DNA of 64,000 nt from CAZWZG01 sp964638245 (GTDB taxonomy: Bacteria > Pseudomonadota > Alphaproteobacteria > Rhodobacterales > Rhodobacteraceae): the NCBI GenBank assembly GCA_964638245.1, contig CAZWZG010000001.1, positions 16,036 to 80,035 of the forward strand, written 5' to 3'. Below, in pieces: positions 7,219 through 16,624 of this stretch; the first letter of the stretch is position 1; every line of letters begins with the position of its first letter. Below the pieces are notes generated by a model. The model made no database searches. It was not told where the DNA came from and saw only the letters and a program-made list of their open reading frames with translations. Made by a program: the position numbers and the translations under genes.

Positions 7219-9771
7219 ATGATGAATATCGTTGAGACGGATCGGATCACCGACGCGGTTATGCTGTTTGGCGCCGGAATTACCGATATTCGCGCGTTTA
7301 CTGCACCTAGCGGCGATATCTCAATTTACACGATTTCCGGAACGGGCGGTGGTCAGACCCGCTTCAGCGCCTCGACAGACGGCACGCTGACCCTCCAACA
7401 GGAACTGGTCCATGCAAATGGTATCGCCCCAGGAAAAACGGCATCACTTGAGTGGATCGAGCTGGACGGAAGCGCATTTCTGATGCTCGAAGGCGCGGCT
7501 CTGGTCGGGGTACCTGGGTATGCCTTGAGCGTGGATGGTGTTATCGGCGCGTCCGCACCTTTCACTGGGCTTTCCTCGTCAATGGTAGCAGTAGCGAGTG
7601 CGACACCCGACGCGACGAGCTTTGTCTTTGCAAGCCAGAACACGGGATACTTTAGCTACAGCCGCGCCGGGAATGGAGCGCTGAGTGTTGTCGATCAATT
7701 GACCGACGGCCCGGCTGCTTTTTTGGACGATATCAGTGACGCGGTGGCTTACGAAATCGAAGGGGTGACCTATCTGGCGCTATCGTCAGAAACCGAGAAC
7801 GCAGTGAGCGTCTTTGCCGTGTCTGATATCGGCCAATTCACGGCAAAAGGTGACATCGGCGCAGCCGATGGCATTGGAATGAGCGCCGTTTCAGCCATCG
7901 AAACGGCAACGATCATGGGTCAGACCTTCCTGGTTGTGGCTTCATCAGGAAGCTCCGCCATAAGCGTGTTGCGTATGACCGAAACCGGCGCTCCCGCGAT
8001 AGCAGACCATGTGAACGATGATCTTAAGACGCGTTTTTCTAATGTCACGAACCTAGATGTGCTTGAGTATGAAGGGCATGTCTTCGTCGTCGCGACCGGA
8101 TCAGATGACGGTTTCAGCTTACTTTCGCTCTTGCCAAACGGGAGGCTGGTGCATCGGGCAAGTGTCGAAGATACCACGACAAACGCGTTATCTGGAGCTA
8201 GTGCGGCCGCACTTTGGGTTTCTGATGACACGCTCCAGATTGCGGCGGCGGGGCTCGGAGATATCGGTCTAAGCCAGTTTCAAGTCGATCTTTCAACATT
8301 GGGGAGTGTGCTCACGGGAGAAGGCAGCTTGCTCGGAACGGTCGGGGATGATGTCATCGTCGGACAAGCCCGTAACGACACGATCCTCGGTGGCGCGGGG
8401 GATGACATTCTGGTGGACGGCGAAGGGGTCGATACACTCACGGGTGGTTCGGGCGCAGACCTTTTTGTCCTGACCGCAGACGGGATGGACGACACGATCA
8501 CGGACTTCTCACCCGGAACCGATAAGCTCGACCTCTCTGCATATCGCCTGCTCTATGATGTCTCTCAACTTGGCATCGCTCCAACCGTATCCGGCGCAAT
8601 CCTGACGTTTGGCTTGGAAACTGTGACACTGGTCCGAGACACGAACCAAACGATCACGGCACAAGACCTGACGACTGAAGGTATCCTCAATATCAACCGG
8701 AGTCCCTTGGCCACGATTCCACTCACACTGTTCGGAGACGGAACGGATAACACTTTGGACGGCGGTGAAGGCGACGACCTGATCGAAGGTGGTGGCGGGG
8801 TCGATAGACTGAACGGGTTTGGTGGCAATGATGTTGTGCGAGCCGGCACCGGGAACGATTTTGTGTTCGGGGGCACGGGGGCGGACATGCTCTATGGCGA
8901 TGCCGGTTTCGACACGATCCACGGCGGCGAGGGCGACGACCGGATCGAAGGCGGTGCGCAGGCCGATACGATCCATGGCGACGACGGCGCTGACCGCCTA
9001 ATTGGCGAGGACGGGGTCGACACGATCTATGGTGGCCACGGGCAGGACGAGATCTTTGGCAACGCCGGAAACGACACCCTGTTTGGCGGGGCAGGTCAGG
9101 ACCAGATCTACGGTGGTACACAGGAAGATCGCCTGTTCGGGGACGCAGGTGACGACTTGATTTTTGGTGAAGGTGGCTTTGACCGGCTCGAAGGGGGTAA
9201 CGGCGAAGACATTCTGGATGGCGGCAATCAGGCGGACAACCTTTTTGGCGAGAACGGCAACGATACGCTTTATGGGGGTGGAGGCTTCGACAGGCTTTTT
9301 GGCGGGAACGACAACGACACGCTGTTTGGCCAGGGCGGTCCCGACTCGCTTTTCGGCGAATTTGGGAATGACACGCTCAACGGTGGCGCCGACGATGACC
9401 GCCTGTTTGGCGGACAGGGCAATGACATCTTGGAAGGTGGCGATGGAGCCGATACGCTGTCAGGAGACGCTGGTTTTGATACCATCAACGGCGGCTCGGG
9501 CAACGATACGCTTCAGGGCGCTTTCAATGCGGATACCTTCGTCTTCGAGGATGGTTTCGACAAGGACACCATAGTGGACTTTGAAGCAACCAACGCCAAT
9601 GAATTCATAAGCCTCGTTGCGGTGTCATCCATTGCGAACTGGTCGGATCTTTCTTCCAATCACATGGCTCAAAGCGGAGCCGACGTTACAATTGACGCAG
9701 GCTCCGGCGATGTCATCACGCTTTTGAATGTCTCGCTGCCAGACCTCGACGCTGGTGACTTTCTCTTCTGA
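7219..9771 (+). CDS. Secreted RTX calcium-binding protein with N-terminal beta-propeller-like region
   Basis: The protein of about 850 residues has no Sec signal. Residues 1 to about 370 contain recurring blades with Phe-Leu-Val-Val-Ala-Ser and Ser-Val-Phe-like strands, suggesting a beta-propeller. From about residue 380 there are roughly thirty Gly-Gly-x-Gly-x-Asp-x-Leu/Ile-x nonapeptides, in two blocks split by a linker at about 425-500, that bind calcium and fold as beta-rolls outside the cell. The C-terminus is an uncleaved type I secretion signal ending Asp-Phe-Leu-Phe. Tandem start candidates are TTG 7216, ATG 7219 and ATG 7222, behind GGGGGA at 7202. No type I exporter genes are nearby. 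Function unknown; adhesin or surface-layer roles are possible. Confidence 0.85.
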   Translation: MMNIVETDRITDAVMLFGAGITDIRAFTAPSGDISIYTISGTGGGQTRFSASTDGTLTLQQELVHANGIAPGKTASLEWIELDGSAFLMLEGAALVGVPGYALSVDGVIGASAPFTGLSSSMVAVASATPDATSFVFASQNTGYFSYSRAGNGALSVVDQLTDGPAAFLDDISDAVAYEIEGVTYLALSSETENAVSVFAVSDIGQFTAKGDIGAADGIGMSAVSAIETATIMGQTFLVVASSGSSAISVLRMTETGAPAIADHVNDDLKTRFSNVTNLDVLEYEGHVFVVATGSDDGFSLLSLLPNGRLVHRASVEDTTTNALSGASAAALWVSDDTLQIAAAGLGDIGLSQFQVDLSTLGSVLTGEGSLLGTVGDDVIVGQARNDTILGGAGDDILVDGEGVDTLTGGSGADLFVLTADGMDDTITDFSPGTDKLDLSAYRLLYDVSQLGIAPTVSGAILTFGLETVTLVRDTNQTITAQDLTTEGILNINRSPLATIPLTLFGDGTDNTLDGGEGDDLIEGGGGVDRLNGFGGNDVVRAGTGNDFVFGGTGADMLYGDAGFDTIHGGEGDDRIEGGAQADTIHGDDGADRLIGEDGVDTIYGGHGQDEIFGNAGNDTLFGGAGQDQIYGGTQEDRLFGDAGDDLIFGEGGFDRLEGGNGEDILDGGNQADNLFGENGNDTLYGGGGFDRLFGGNDNDTLFGQGGPDSLFGEFGNDTLNGGADDDRLFGGQGNDILEGGDGADTLSGDAGFDTINGGSGNDTLQGAFNADTFVFEDGFDKDTIVDFEATNANEFISLVAVSSIANWSDLSSNHMAQSGADVTIDAGSGDVITLLNVSLPDLDAGDFLF
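9463..9558 (+). repeat. Arm 1 of imperfect inverted repeat shared by the two RTX genes
   Basis: These 96 bases encode 32 residues identical to those encoded on the opposite strand at 9986-10081. By eye the two copies differ at 12 bases, all at third codon positions. Confidence 0.85.
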
Positions 9772-9772
9772 C

Positions 9773-11749
9773 TTAGAAGATGAAGTCGAAGCTGTCCAAG
9801 TCGTTGATGTCGACGTTGCTCAGCGTAACGGTGTTGCCCGCGCCCGCGTCGATGAAGACATCTAGGCCAATCGACGACATGTGGTTCGCAACGAGATCCG
9901 CAAAGTCCATGATCGCCGACACTAGCGAAAAGTCGATCCGCTCAAAGTTGTTTGTCGCTTCGAAATCCGTGATCGTATCAGCGCCGAAACCGTCTTCAAA
10001 GACGAACGTGTCTGCGTTGAAAGCGCCCTGAAGCGTGTCATTGCCTGAGCCGCCGTTGATGGTATCAAATCCAGCGTCGCCGGATAGGAAGTCATCGTCC
10101 GCACCACCCTGCAAGGTGTCATTACCGTCGCCGCCAAACAGGCGATCCTCGTCGGTCCCGCCATTCAGGTCATCATCACCGTTCTGTCCGAAGAGCGAAT
10201 CCGTGCCTGCATCTCCAAACAGGTCATCATTGTCATTGCCTCCGAACAGGCGGTCAAACCCGTTGCCTCCGTGCATTTGGTCCTGGCCCGCATCCCCAAA
10301 CAGGTTGTCCGCCTGGTTCCCGCCCCACATCTGATCGTTGCCCTGCCCGCCCCGCAAAAGGTCGAAGCCCGCATCGCCGAAGAGCATGTCGTCTCCGTTA
10401 CCGCCCTCAATAACGTCTTCCTGATTGCCGCCGCGCAACTCGTCGGTGCCGTCGCCACCCCTCAGGATATCGTTGCCGTTTTCACCCGAGATGCGATCGT
10501 CGCCGTCGCGCCCTTCGATCGTATCGGCACCCTCACCGCCCCAAGCGACGTCGTCACCACTGCCCAAATCTATCGTATCGTCGCCGCCGTCACCCCAAAC
10601 ACGGTCATTCCCGTTTTCACCATAAAGCGTGTCGTTGTTCCCACCACCAAAGATGTTGTCGGCCTGAGCGCCGCCCCAAAGAGTATCCTGTCCCGACCCT
10701 CCTTCCATTAGGTCAAACCCGGCACCGCCATAAGCCACATCATTGCCGCTCCCAAGACGGAAATGATTGTCGGCATCGTTGCCTGTGACGGTGTCATTAC
10801 CCGACCCAAGATAGACATTCTCGATCGTGGTCCCGCGCGCAATAATCATATTGCCCGCCGAACCGTTCACGTCCGAAATCGCTTCTTCTGCCAGATCGAT
10901 CCGCTGGTTCGCCGATTGTGATTCAAAGTCGATGGTGTCCACGCCGCCGGAGTCATAAAGCGTGACCGAGACCGCGTAGGTCAGTGTCGTCCAGCTATCC
11001 AGATAGGTGCCCGTATTCCCGCCATCGCCATAGACGGTATCCCCTGCCCGCGTGCTGGGAACGCCGTAGAGGTTCTGGATAGCAACGATGTCAGCCAAAG
11101 CAGGTGTAATCACATAGGCAAAGCTGGCGTTGACGTCGGTGTTCTCGGTCTGGGTGAAGTACGACATCACTGTCATCTGCCAGCTGTCATTGTCGTAATG
11201 CGCGTCGCTGGGGTAGTTGGCGCCGCCGTTGTAGTTTCCAGCATGTCCAAGGCCCAGCGCATGCCCGATTTCGTGCAGATATGTCTGGAAGAAATATCCA
11301 TCCGTGCGCGCATCCCCGCCCGACCAGTTCTTGTTCACATTGACATTGACTGAGGCGATATCACCGTTGCCCCACACGCTCATGCTGGCGTAAGCACCGC
11401 TGGCCTCGTCATCAAAGCTGATTTGTGCGCTACCGGTTGTTTCCGAGAAATTCAGCCCCGTCACGTCACTCCATGCATCCAGAGCCTTGCGCGCCGCTTC
11501 CTGACCTTCCGCGTTCAACGCAGTGATGTTCACCGTTAAAGTGTCGCCTACCGAAGCGTTGAACGAGCGTGCGCCGCCGTAAGGCGCCCAGAAATCATCC
11601 GTCAGCTGATCCGCAATTTCATCCACCGTGAATGTCGGTAAACCGCTGCTTTGGGTTCCGCCGCTGCCCACGGCCCCCGATCCACCCGAAAGGCCTTGAT
11701 AGCCACAGTCATCGTTGAACGGCTGAAAAGCCTGGCAAATGGTGCACAT
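9773..11749 (-). CDS. Serralysin-like M10 metalloprotease with RTX repeats
   Basis: A 658-residue secreted zinc protease. The zinc site His-Glu-Ile-Gly-His-Ala-Leu-Gly-Leu-Gly-His lies at residues 159-169, with catalytic Glu160 and the Met-turn Met-Ser-Tyr at 195-197, as in serralysins. An RTX beta-roll with many Gly-Gly-x-Gly-x-Asp repeats follows from about residue 310, then a type I secretion signal ending Asp-Phe-Ile-Phe. The first 35 residues are unusual, with Cys at 2, 5 and 15 and then a Gly/Ser-rich stretch, and could be a propeptide-like cap. It converges on the neighbouring RTX gene with one base between the stops. No inhibitor or exporter genes are adjacent. Expected role: extracellular proteolysis. 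Confidence 0.92.
   Translation of the reverse strand: MCTICQAFQPFNDDCGYQGLSGGSGAVGSGGTQSSGLPTFTVDEIADQLTDDFWAPYGGARSFNASVGDTLTVNITALNAEGQEAARKALDAWSDVTGLNFSETTGSAQISFDDEASGAYASMSVWGNGDIASVNVNVNKNWSGGDARTDGYFFQTYLHEIGHALGLGHAGNYNGGANYPSDAHYDNDSWQMTVMSYFTQTENTDVNASFAYVITPALADIVAIQNLYGVPSTRAGDTVYGDGGNTGTYLDSWTTLTYAVSVTLYDSGGVDTIDFESQSANQRIDLAEEAISDVNGSAGNMIIARGTTIENVYLGSGNDTVTGNDADNHFRLGSGNDVAYGGAGFDLMEGGSGQDTLWGGAQADNIFGGGNNDTLYGENGNDRVWGDGGDDTIDLGSGDDVAWGGEGADTIEGRDGDDRISGENGNDILRGGDGTDELRGGNQEDVIEGGNGDDMLFGDAGFDLLRGGQGNDQMWGGNQADNLFGDAGQDQMHGGNGFDRLFGGNDNDDLFGDAGTDSLFGQNGDDDLNGGTDEDRLFGGDGNDTLQGGADDDFLSGDAGFDTINGGSGNDTLQGAFNADTFVFEDGFGADTITDFEATNNFERIDFSLVSAIMDFADLVANHMSSIGLDVFIDAGAGNTVTLSNVDINDLDSFDFIF
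9986..10081 (-). repeat. Arm 2 of imperfect inverted repeat shared by the two RTX genes
   Basis: Counterpart of 9463-9558 on the other strand, encoding the same 32 residues at the junction of the last RTX repeats and the secretion signal of the M10 protease. Confidence 0.85.
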
Positions 11750-11974
11750 CAGTTCGTCTCCCTCTTCCGGTCACGATCCGGGAGCGGAAACGGGGAGCGG
11801 GTGTCGCGATGCGTCGCCTGCTGGTCCACAATCTGTCTCTTTCCCTCACAGCGACCGGGTAAAACCGGTAAGCGTCCCACGAGGGAAGATTTAGGAAACG
11901 CACTTTAACGCGAAATGAATCCGCGGGGGCGAAATAAAGGCAATTCCAAGGTCAATTAACAGAAGGTTAGCGCG

Positions 11975-13030
11975 TCAGACCAACCGCTCGCGACGCGAAA
12001 GCGTCCCGCCCAATTCAAGCTGCGGCTCGATCTCGATCCGCTGACCCTCGGCGGGGCCGCCTGCCACACGCTCGGCGATGATACGCGCGGCTTCTCGGCC
12101 CACTTCGCCACGCCCCGCATCCATTGTCGCCAGCCGCAGCGAAAACCCTTTAAGCAGGTCCAGACCGTTGAAGCCCGACAGGCCGATTTGCCCCGGCACA
12201 TCAATTCCGTTGTCCTGGCAATACATCAGCCCACCCGCGCCGATGACGTCGTTGGAGTAGTAGATGAAATCCAGATCGGGGTTGCGCGCGATGACATCCG
12301 CCGTCATTTCGCGGCCCTTCTCCATGGACGATCCGTGGGAGTAGAAGGCCTTGTCGATGATCTCGACCCCTTCCTTTGCCAGAGCCTCGGTAAAGCCTTC
12401 GAAGCGCTTTCGCGCACGGTGGTCCAGCGGCATTTTCGTTCCGAGAAACGCGATATTTCGATAGCCTTCGCGCAAGATCGCCTGCGCCATCATCCGGCCC
12501 GCACGGCGGTGACTTATTCCAACCAGCGAGTCGATCGGCTGACCATCAGTATCCATGATCTCGACGACCGGAATCCCGGCGGCAGACAGCATCTTTATAG
12601 TAGCTTCGGAATGCTCAAGCCCTGCCACGATAATCCCCGACGGCCGCCAGGACAGCATCTCGAAAATCACTTCTTCTTCGCGCTCGGGCTGGTATTCGGT
12701 CACCCCGATCACCGGCTGAAGCCCGGTTCCTTCCAGACCCTCGGTGATGCCCGAAAGCACCCGAGGAAAGACCATGTTGGACAGGCTGGGAACGATCACG
12801 CCGACAAGGTTCACACGGCTAGTCGCCAACGCCCCCGCGATCTTGTTGGGCACATATCCCAGCGACTTGGCGGCCTGGAGCACCTTCTCCCGCGTCGCCG
12901 CCGATACATCGCCACGGTTGCGCAACACCCTGCTGACTGTCATTTCCGAAACGCCTGAGGCTTCGGAGACATCTTTCAGGGTCAGACCTTTACGCGCCGG
13001 ATCGTCAACTTCGCCCACGGGATACCTCAT
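11975..13030 (-). CDS. LacI-family transcriptional regulator
   Basis: 351 residues. After a short extension, residues 15-65 form the LacI helix-turn-helix and hinge helix (Thr-Leu-Lys-Asp-Val-Ser-Glu-Ala-Ser-Gly-Val-Ser then Arg-Val-Leu-Arg-Asn, then Tyr-Val-Pro-Asn-Lys-Ile-Ala-Gly). The rest is a periplasmic-binding-protein-like sugar effector domain. The sequence resembles the GntR (gluconate repressor) branch, so a sugar-acid effector is a guess. No sugar-use genes are adjacent, so its targets lie elsewhere or were lost. The 225 bases between its 3' end and the protease gene hold the protease promoter region; I see no firm promoter elements there. Confidence 0.9.
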   Translation of the reverse strand: MRYPVGEVDDPARKGLTLKDVSEASGVSEMTVSRVLRNRGDVSAATREKVLQAAKSLGYVPNKIAGALATSRVNLVGVIVPSLSNMVFPRVLSGITEGLEGTGLQPVIGVTEYQPEREEEVIFEMLSWRPSGIIVAGLEHSEATIKMLSAAGIPVVEIMDTDGQPIDSLVGISHRRAGRMMAQAILREGYRNIAFLGTKMPLDHRARKRFEGFTEALAKEGVEIIDKAFYSHGSSMEKGREMTADVIARNPDLDFIYYSNDVIGAGGLMYCQDNGIDVPGQIGLSGFNGLDLLKGFSLRLATMDAGRGEVGREAARIIAERVAGGPAEGQRIEIEPQLELGGTLSRRERLV

Positions 13031-13129
13031 CGCTTGACTAAGGCAATGTTAGCGCCTCAACCGCCCAAAAGGCCAGAGGGTGCAAGCCGTCTTGATTACA
13101 TCTGCGTTTCGGCCCAATACCGATGCAGC

Positions 13130-13206
13130 GGTCCCGTGGCTCAACTGGATAGAGCAGCCCCCTCCTAAGGGGCAGGTTGCAGGTTCGAATCCTGCCGGGA
13201 TCGCCA
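13130..13206 (+). tRNA. tRNA-Arg (anticodon CCT)
   Basis: A full cloverleaf can be drawn. The 7-bp acceptor stem pairs GGTCCCG with CGGGATC (one G-T pair). There is a D arm, an anticodon stem GCCCC/GGGGC with loop CTCCTAA (anticodon CCT at 13164-13166), and a T arm GCAGG-TTCGAAT-CCTGC. The discriminator is G and CCA is encoded. It reads AGG codons for arginine. The 137 bases after it, up to the transglutaminase gene, show no gene. Confidence 0.97.
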
Positions 13207-13343
13207 TCTTGCAACCCGCCAAATGTTCCTCGATCGAGTTTGATCGTATAGCTTCGCGAACGAACTGCGGCCCATGCTCGTGCGCGAGCGTGATCTGCGC
13301 TGGACAACAGACGTTGAGCGACTGTTCAACCCTGCCTTCAAGT

Positions 13344-14219
13344 CTATTTTGGAGTGACGTCGACTCTTTGTTGGCTCTTCTGAACCCCAGAAGTTCGCAA
13401 CACGCCCTTGACCGGCGACACGTCTGCATAATCGCGACCATAGGCAACGGCAATGTGATCAAGTCCAACTGTGCAAGCGTTGGTTGGGTCATATTCGATC
13501 CATCCGGTTTCAACACCGCACCAGGCCGAAACCCACGCGTGCATAGCGTCCGCACCTTCGAGCCTTTCCTGGCCGGGTGGGGGTATCGTGCGAAGAAACC
13601 CCGAAACATATCCGGTCGGAATGCCAAGCGCGCGCAAGCAGCCGATCATGATATGTGAGAAATCCTGACAGACACCATGGCGATTGGCAAAAGCGACGGA
13701 GGGCGGCGTCGTTACATCGGTTGCCGCCGGGTCGAATTGCATCTCTTTGTGGAGCGCGCGCCCAACCGCTTCCACAATCTGCAAGGCGGTCATCCCGTTC
13801 ATCGACTGGTCCATCGCGAAGTTCGTAATCAATTCATCTTCGATGACGCGGATCGAAGGGCCGAGATAATGATGCGGCGAATGGGACCGAAGACTCTTTT
13901 CTTGAGAAATCTCCTCTGCAAGACCGGACAAGTTGGGGGACAAGTCAAGGTTGAAAGGCGTCAGCAGCCGCTCCGCTTCTGCCGACAGCACCAGCCTGAT
14001 CCGGTCAATTGGCACATGAAAAGCGAGTGAGGTCATCGAGTTCCCGAAAAAGTCAGTGCTAAGATACTGTTCGGACGGCGTTGGTTCGACTTCCAGCTTA
14101 CGGTGTGTGACGATCTGCTTGCCGGGAACGTCAGAAGGAAGCAGCCGCACAAGTGTGCGCGCGTGATCGGACGGTCCGCCGTAGGTGTAGTCGATTTCCA
14201 GTCGAACTTGGTAACGCAA
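13344..14219 (-). CDS. Transglutaminase-like cysteine protease-fold protein
   Basis: 291 residues. The N-terminal about 100 residues match the beta-sandwich domain usually found before bacterial transglutaminase-like domains. The catalytic triad is visible as Cys184 (Gly-Val-Cys-Gln-Asp), His227 (Met-His-Ala-Trp) and Asp244 (Tyr-Asp-Pro-Thr-Asn). Such proteins make or break amide bonds at Gln/Asn side chains or act as peptidases. It is the last gene of a three-gene operon, starting 11 bases after the ATP-grasp/alpha-E gene. In the related clusters described by Iyer, Aravind and colleagues it is predicted to act with amidoligases; substrate unknown. Confidence 0.88.
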   Translation of the reverse strand: MRYQVRLEIDYTYGGPSDHARTLVRLLPSDVPGKQIVTHRKLEVEPTPSEQYLSTDFFGNSMTSLAFHVPIDRIRLVLSAEAERLLTPFNLDLSPNLSGLAEEISQEKSLRSHSPHHYLGPSIRVIEDELITNFAMDQSMNGMTALQIVEAVGRALHKEMQFDPAATDVTTPPSVAFANRHGVCQDFSHIMIGCLRALGIPTGYVSGFLRTIPPPGQERLEGADAMHAWVSAWCGVETGWIEYDPTNACTVGLDHIAVAYGRDYADVSPVKGVLRTSGVQKSQQRVDVTPK

Positions 14220-14230
14220 GAGTCGCTCCT

Positions 14231-16624
14231 CTACACTAGGTAGGTTGCCGAGAGCTGATGCGACAGTTGCTCAATCTCTTTGCGCAGTTTCGATAGCCGG
14301 CGGCTGTCAAAATCTGCAGGTCCGGCAACAGAAAGCTCCGCCTCCAGTGGCAGAAGGATGGATAGCACTTTCGAGACCCTGCCATTGACCATGGCCCCAG
14401 GGAGGTTCTGCGCGATGCTTCTCATGGTCGTCACCTGATAATGAAACGACCTTGGGTTGTTGGCGTCGAGCAGCATTAGGTCGGCGACGGTCTCAAACAT
14501 GGGATCAATGCGATAGCGACGTTGATGGGTGACGTTGCAATCCCCATACTCCAGCGCAACCTCAGGGAGGCCAGGTGCATTCTTTTTGCCAGCAAAGCCA
14601 GATAACACGGCGGCGACACCGTCGGCCCGCTCAATCGCGCGACCGAAAGTCAGGAAGCGCCATCCCGATGTCCGATGCATGTTTTCATGGACAAGGCCGC
14701 TGAATCCACTGATCTTTCTGAGAAGTACCCGAAGCGCGCGCGCGCTGTCATCGCCCGCCTGAATGTCGTCAGTCAGGGAATGCAGGCTCGACGTCAAATC
14801 CGTCAGAGCAGACCACCCATCGACGGAGAACCTGTCCCTGACCTTTCCGGCCGACACCCGGGCAGCCTCCAACGAAGGTTGCAGGGCAGCCTTCAGCGGC
14901 AGGGTCGGATCGATCAGCATAAGCTTAAGCATTGCCATGATACGCATTAGTTGAGCATCGCTTGTCCCGTTTTCCGCCACTCTGAGATGAAAGGCGCGCA
15001 AGAGCCTCACTGCCCCTTCGGTTCGCTCGAAATAACGACCAAGCCAATATAGGTTATCGGCAGCACGGCTGGGCAGCGTACCTGAATCCTCGCGGCGGAA
15101 ACGGCCAGTATCTAGCAAGGACTCCGTCGGAGCCGGTTCGTCCCGCATGATCCAGACATCGGCTACGGATCCTCCCTTCTGCATGGCAAGAGCGGTCGCG
15201 TCCCCCGTACGCCCGATGCGCGCATAGCCGCCCGGAAGAAAGATCCAGCCTTTCGATGTGCGGGCAGCAAAGACTCGGACGGTCATCGGACACGGCATCA
15301 ACTTGCCGTCGACCCACGCAGGCGTTGTCGACAGCGTAACGGACTCTTGTCCAACAAGATTGAACCCCTGCGCTTCAATCCAGTTCGACAGCTCATGCGT
15401 GTTCGTGCCACCTACTTTGCCGGCGATCCCTGAAGCATCTCCAATGTCAAATGGAAGTCCACGACTGAACGCGTCCCCAATGAACATACGGTCGGCATTT
15501 GCTTGTACATAGGCGCGTTCGGATTTCTGCCCGCACCACCACGTCGCGGTGTTCGGAAGCGACAAAGGCTCACCGAGAAGGACTTCGGAAATCTTGGGCA
15601 AAAAGGCCATGAATGAACGGGTCTCGAGTATTCCCGATTGCAGCGCATTGACGAGATTCACGCTCGACTGGCGCAACGCCTCGACAAGACCCGGCGTACC
15701 GATCCTGGACTCTTCGTCCAGCTCAAGTGGATCGGCAAAAGCGGCATCGAGCCGCCTCCAGAGCACGCCGACTGGAAGAGGCCCGGAGACTGTACGCACC
15801 TGAACTTCGCCATTCTGGACGATCAGATCCTCGCCTTCGAGCAGCATGAGACCGAGATAGCGAGCGATGTAGGCATGTTCGAAATAGGTTTCATTGCCGG
15901 GGCCGGGTGTCAGGATTGCACTTCGCCGACCTTCAGCTCCCGGAAGTGTCTCCATCGCCTCACGGAAAGCACGGAAGAACCCTGCGAGACGGCTGACATT
16001 TTGCCTTGGGAACGGTTCTGGAAAGATACGTGCTGTTGCCATGCGGTTTTCGAGCGCAAAACCCGCACCTGAAGGCGCCTGCGTTCTGTCGCCCAGAACG
16101 AGCCAGGTGCCATCGGGACTTCGTCCGATCTCGAAAGCAAGAAAATGAAGGTAGTTCCCGGAAACCGGAGAGAGACCGACCAAAGATCGATGCCATTCAG
16201 AGTTGCGTGCTACGAGTTCCTGCGGCAGATGACCACCAAGGACAAGCTCGCACGGACCATAAAGGTCAGCGACTACCCGCTCCAGAAGCTCGGCACGCTG
16301 TGTCAGTCCGGCACAGATGCCGTTCCACTCGGTTTCGTGGAGTATGACAGGGATATGGCTTAGTGGCCAGTCGCGCTCCTGCATCGGGTTGGCACTGTAT
16401 TGCCGGTAGAAGACGCCCGCATCCCGGAGATACTGGTCGCCGCGCGCGAAATGGGATTCGCATTCTTCAGCCGTTAGGCGTGACAATTGGTCAATGAATG
16501 GCACCCAGACCGAACGCATTATCCCGTTAGCATCAAAGAGCTCGTCTGCGACGCCATCAGGGACTGAATAGTCCGCTAGAAGCGCGGAATGCGCCTCGCT
16601 GGCCTGTCTTACTTGACCCGTCAT
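14231..16624 (-). CDS. Circularly permuted ATP-grasp ligase fused to alpha-E domain
   Basis: 797 residues in two parts. About residues 80-470 correspond to the circularly permuted ATP-grasp domain (formerly DUF404/DUF407), an ATP-dependent carboxylate-amine ligase. About 495-795 are the all-helical alpha-E domain (DUF403), recognised by [11 protein letters not shown]. In many bacteria these are two neighbouring genes; here they are fused. The start ATG overlaps the previous stop (ATGA), so translation is coupled to the DUF2126 gene. The expected activity is formation of a peptide or isopeptide bond to an unknown acceptor. No separate peptide substrate gene was found. Confidence 0.88.
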   Translation of the reverse strand: MTGQVRQASEAHSALLADYSVPDGVADELFDANGIMRSVWVPFIDQLSRLTAEECESHFARGDQYLRDAGVFYRQYSANPMQERDWPLSHIPVILHETEWNGICAGLTQRAELLERVVADLYGPCELVLGGHLPQELVARNSEWHRSLVGLSPVSGNYLHFLAFEIGRSPDGTWLVLGDRTQAPSGAGFALENRMATARIFPEPFPRQNVSRLAGFFRAFREAMETLPGAEGRRSAILTPGPGNETYFEHAYIARYLGLMLLEGEDLIVQNGEVQVRTVSGPLPVGVLWRRLDAAFADPLELDEESRIGTPGLVEALRQSSVNLVNALQSGILETRSFMAFLPKISEVLLGEPLSLPNTATWWCGQKSERAYVQANADRMFIGDAFSRGLPFDIGDASGIAGKVGGTNTHELSNWIEAQGFNLVGQESVTLSTTPAWVDGKLMPCPMTVRVFAARTSKGWIFLPGGYARIGRTGDATALAMQKGGSVADVWIMRDEPAPTESLLDTGRFRREDSGTLPSRAADNLYWLGRYFERTEGAVRLLRAFHLRVAENGTSDAQLMRIMAMLKLMLIDPTLPLKAALQPSLEAARVSAGKVRDRFSVDGWSALTDLTSSLHSLTDDIQAGDDSARALRVLLRKISGFSGLVHENMHRTSGWRFLTFGRAIERADGVAAVLSGFAGKKNAPGLPEVALEYGDCNVTHQRRYRIDPMFETVADLMLLDANNPRSFHYQVTTMRSIAQNLPGAMVNGRVSKVLSILLPLEAELSVAGPADFDSRRLSKLRKEIEQLSHQLSATYLV

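Noticed and set aside
8330..9540. Tandem DNA repeat array or CRISPR-like array
   Set aside because: The 27-base periodicity comes from RTX nonapeptides in an open reading frame; no spacers are present.
9463..10081. Invertible promoter or phase-variation switch
   Set aside because: The repeats lie inside coding ends rather than around a promoter, and no recombinase is nearby.
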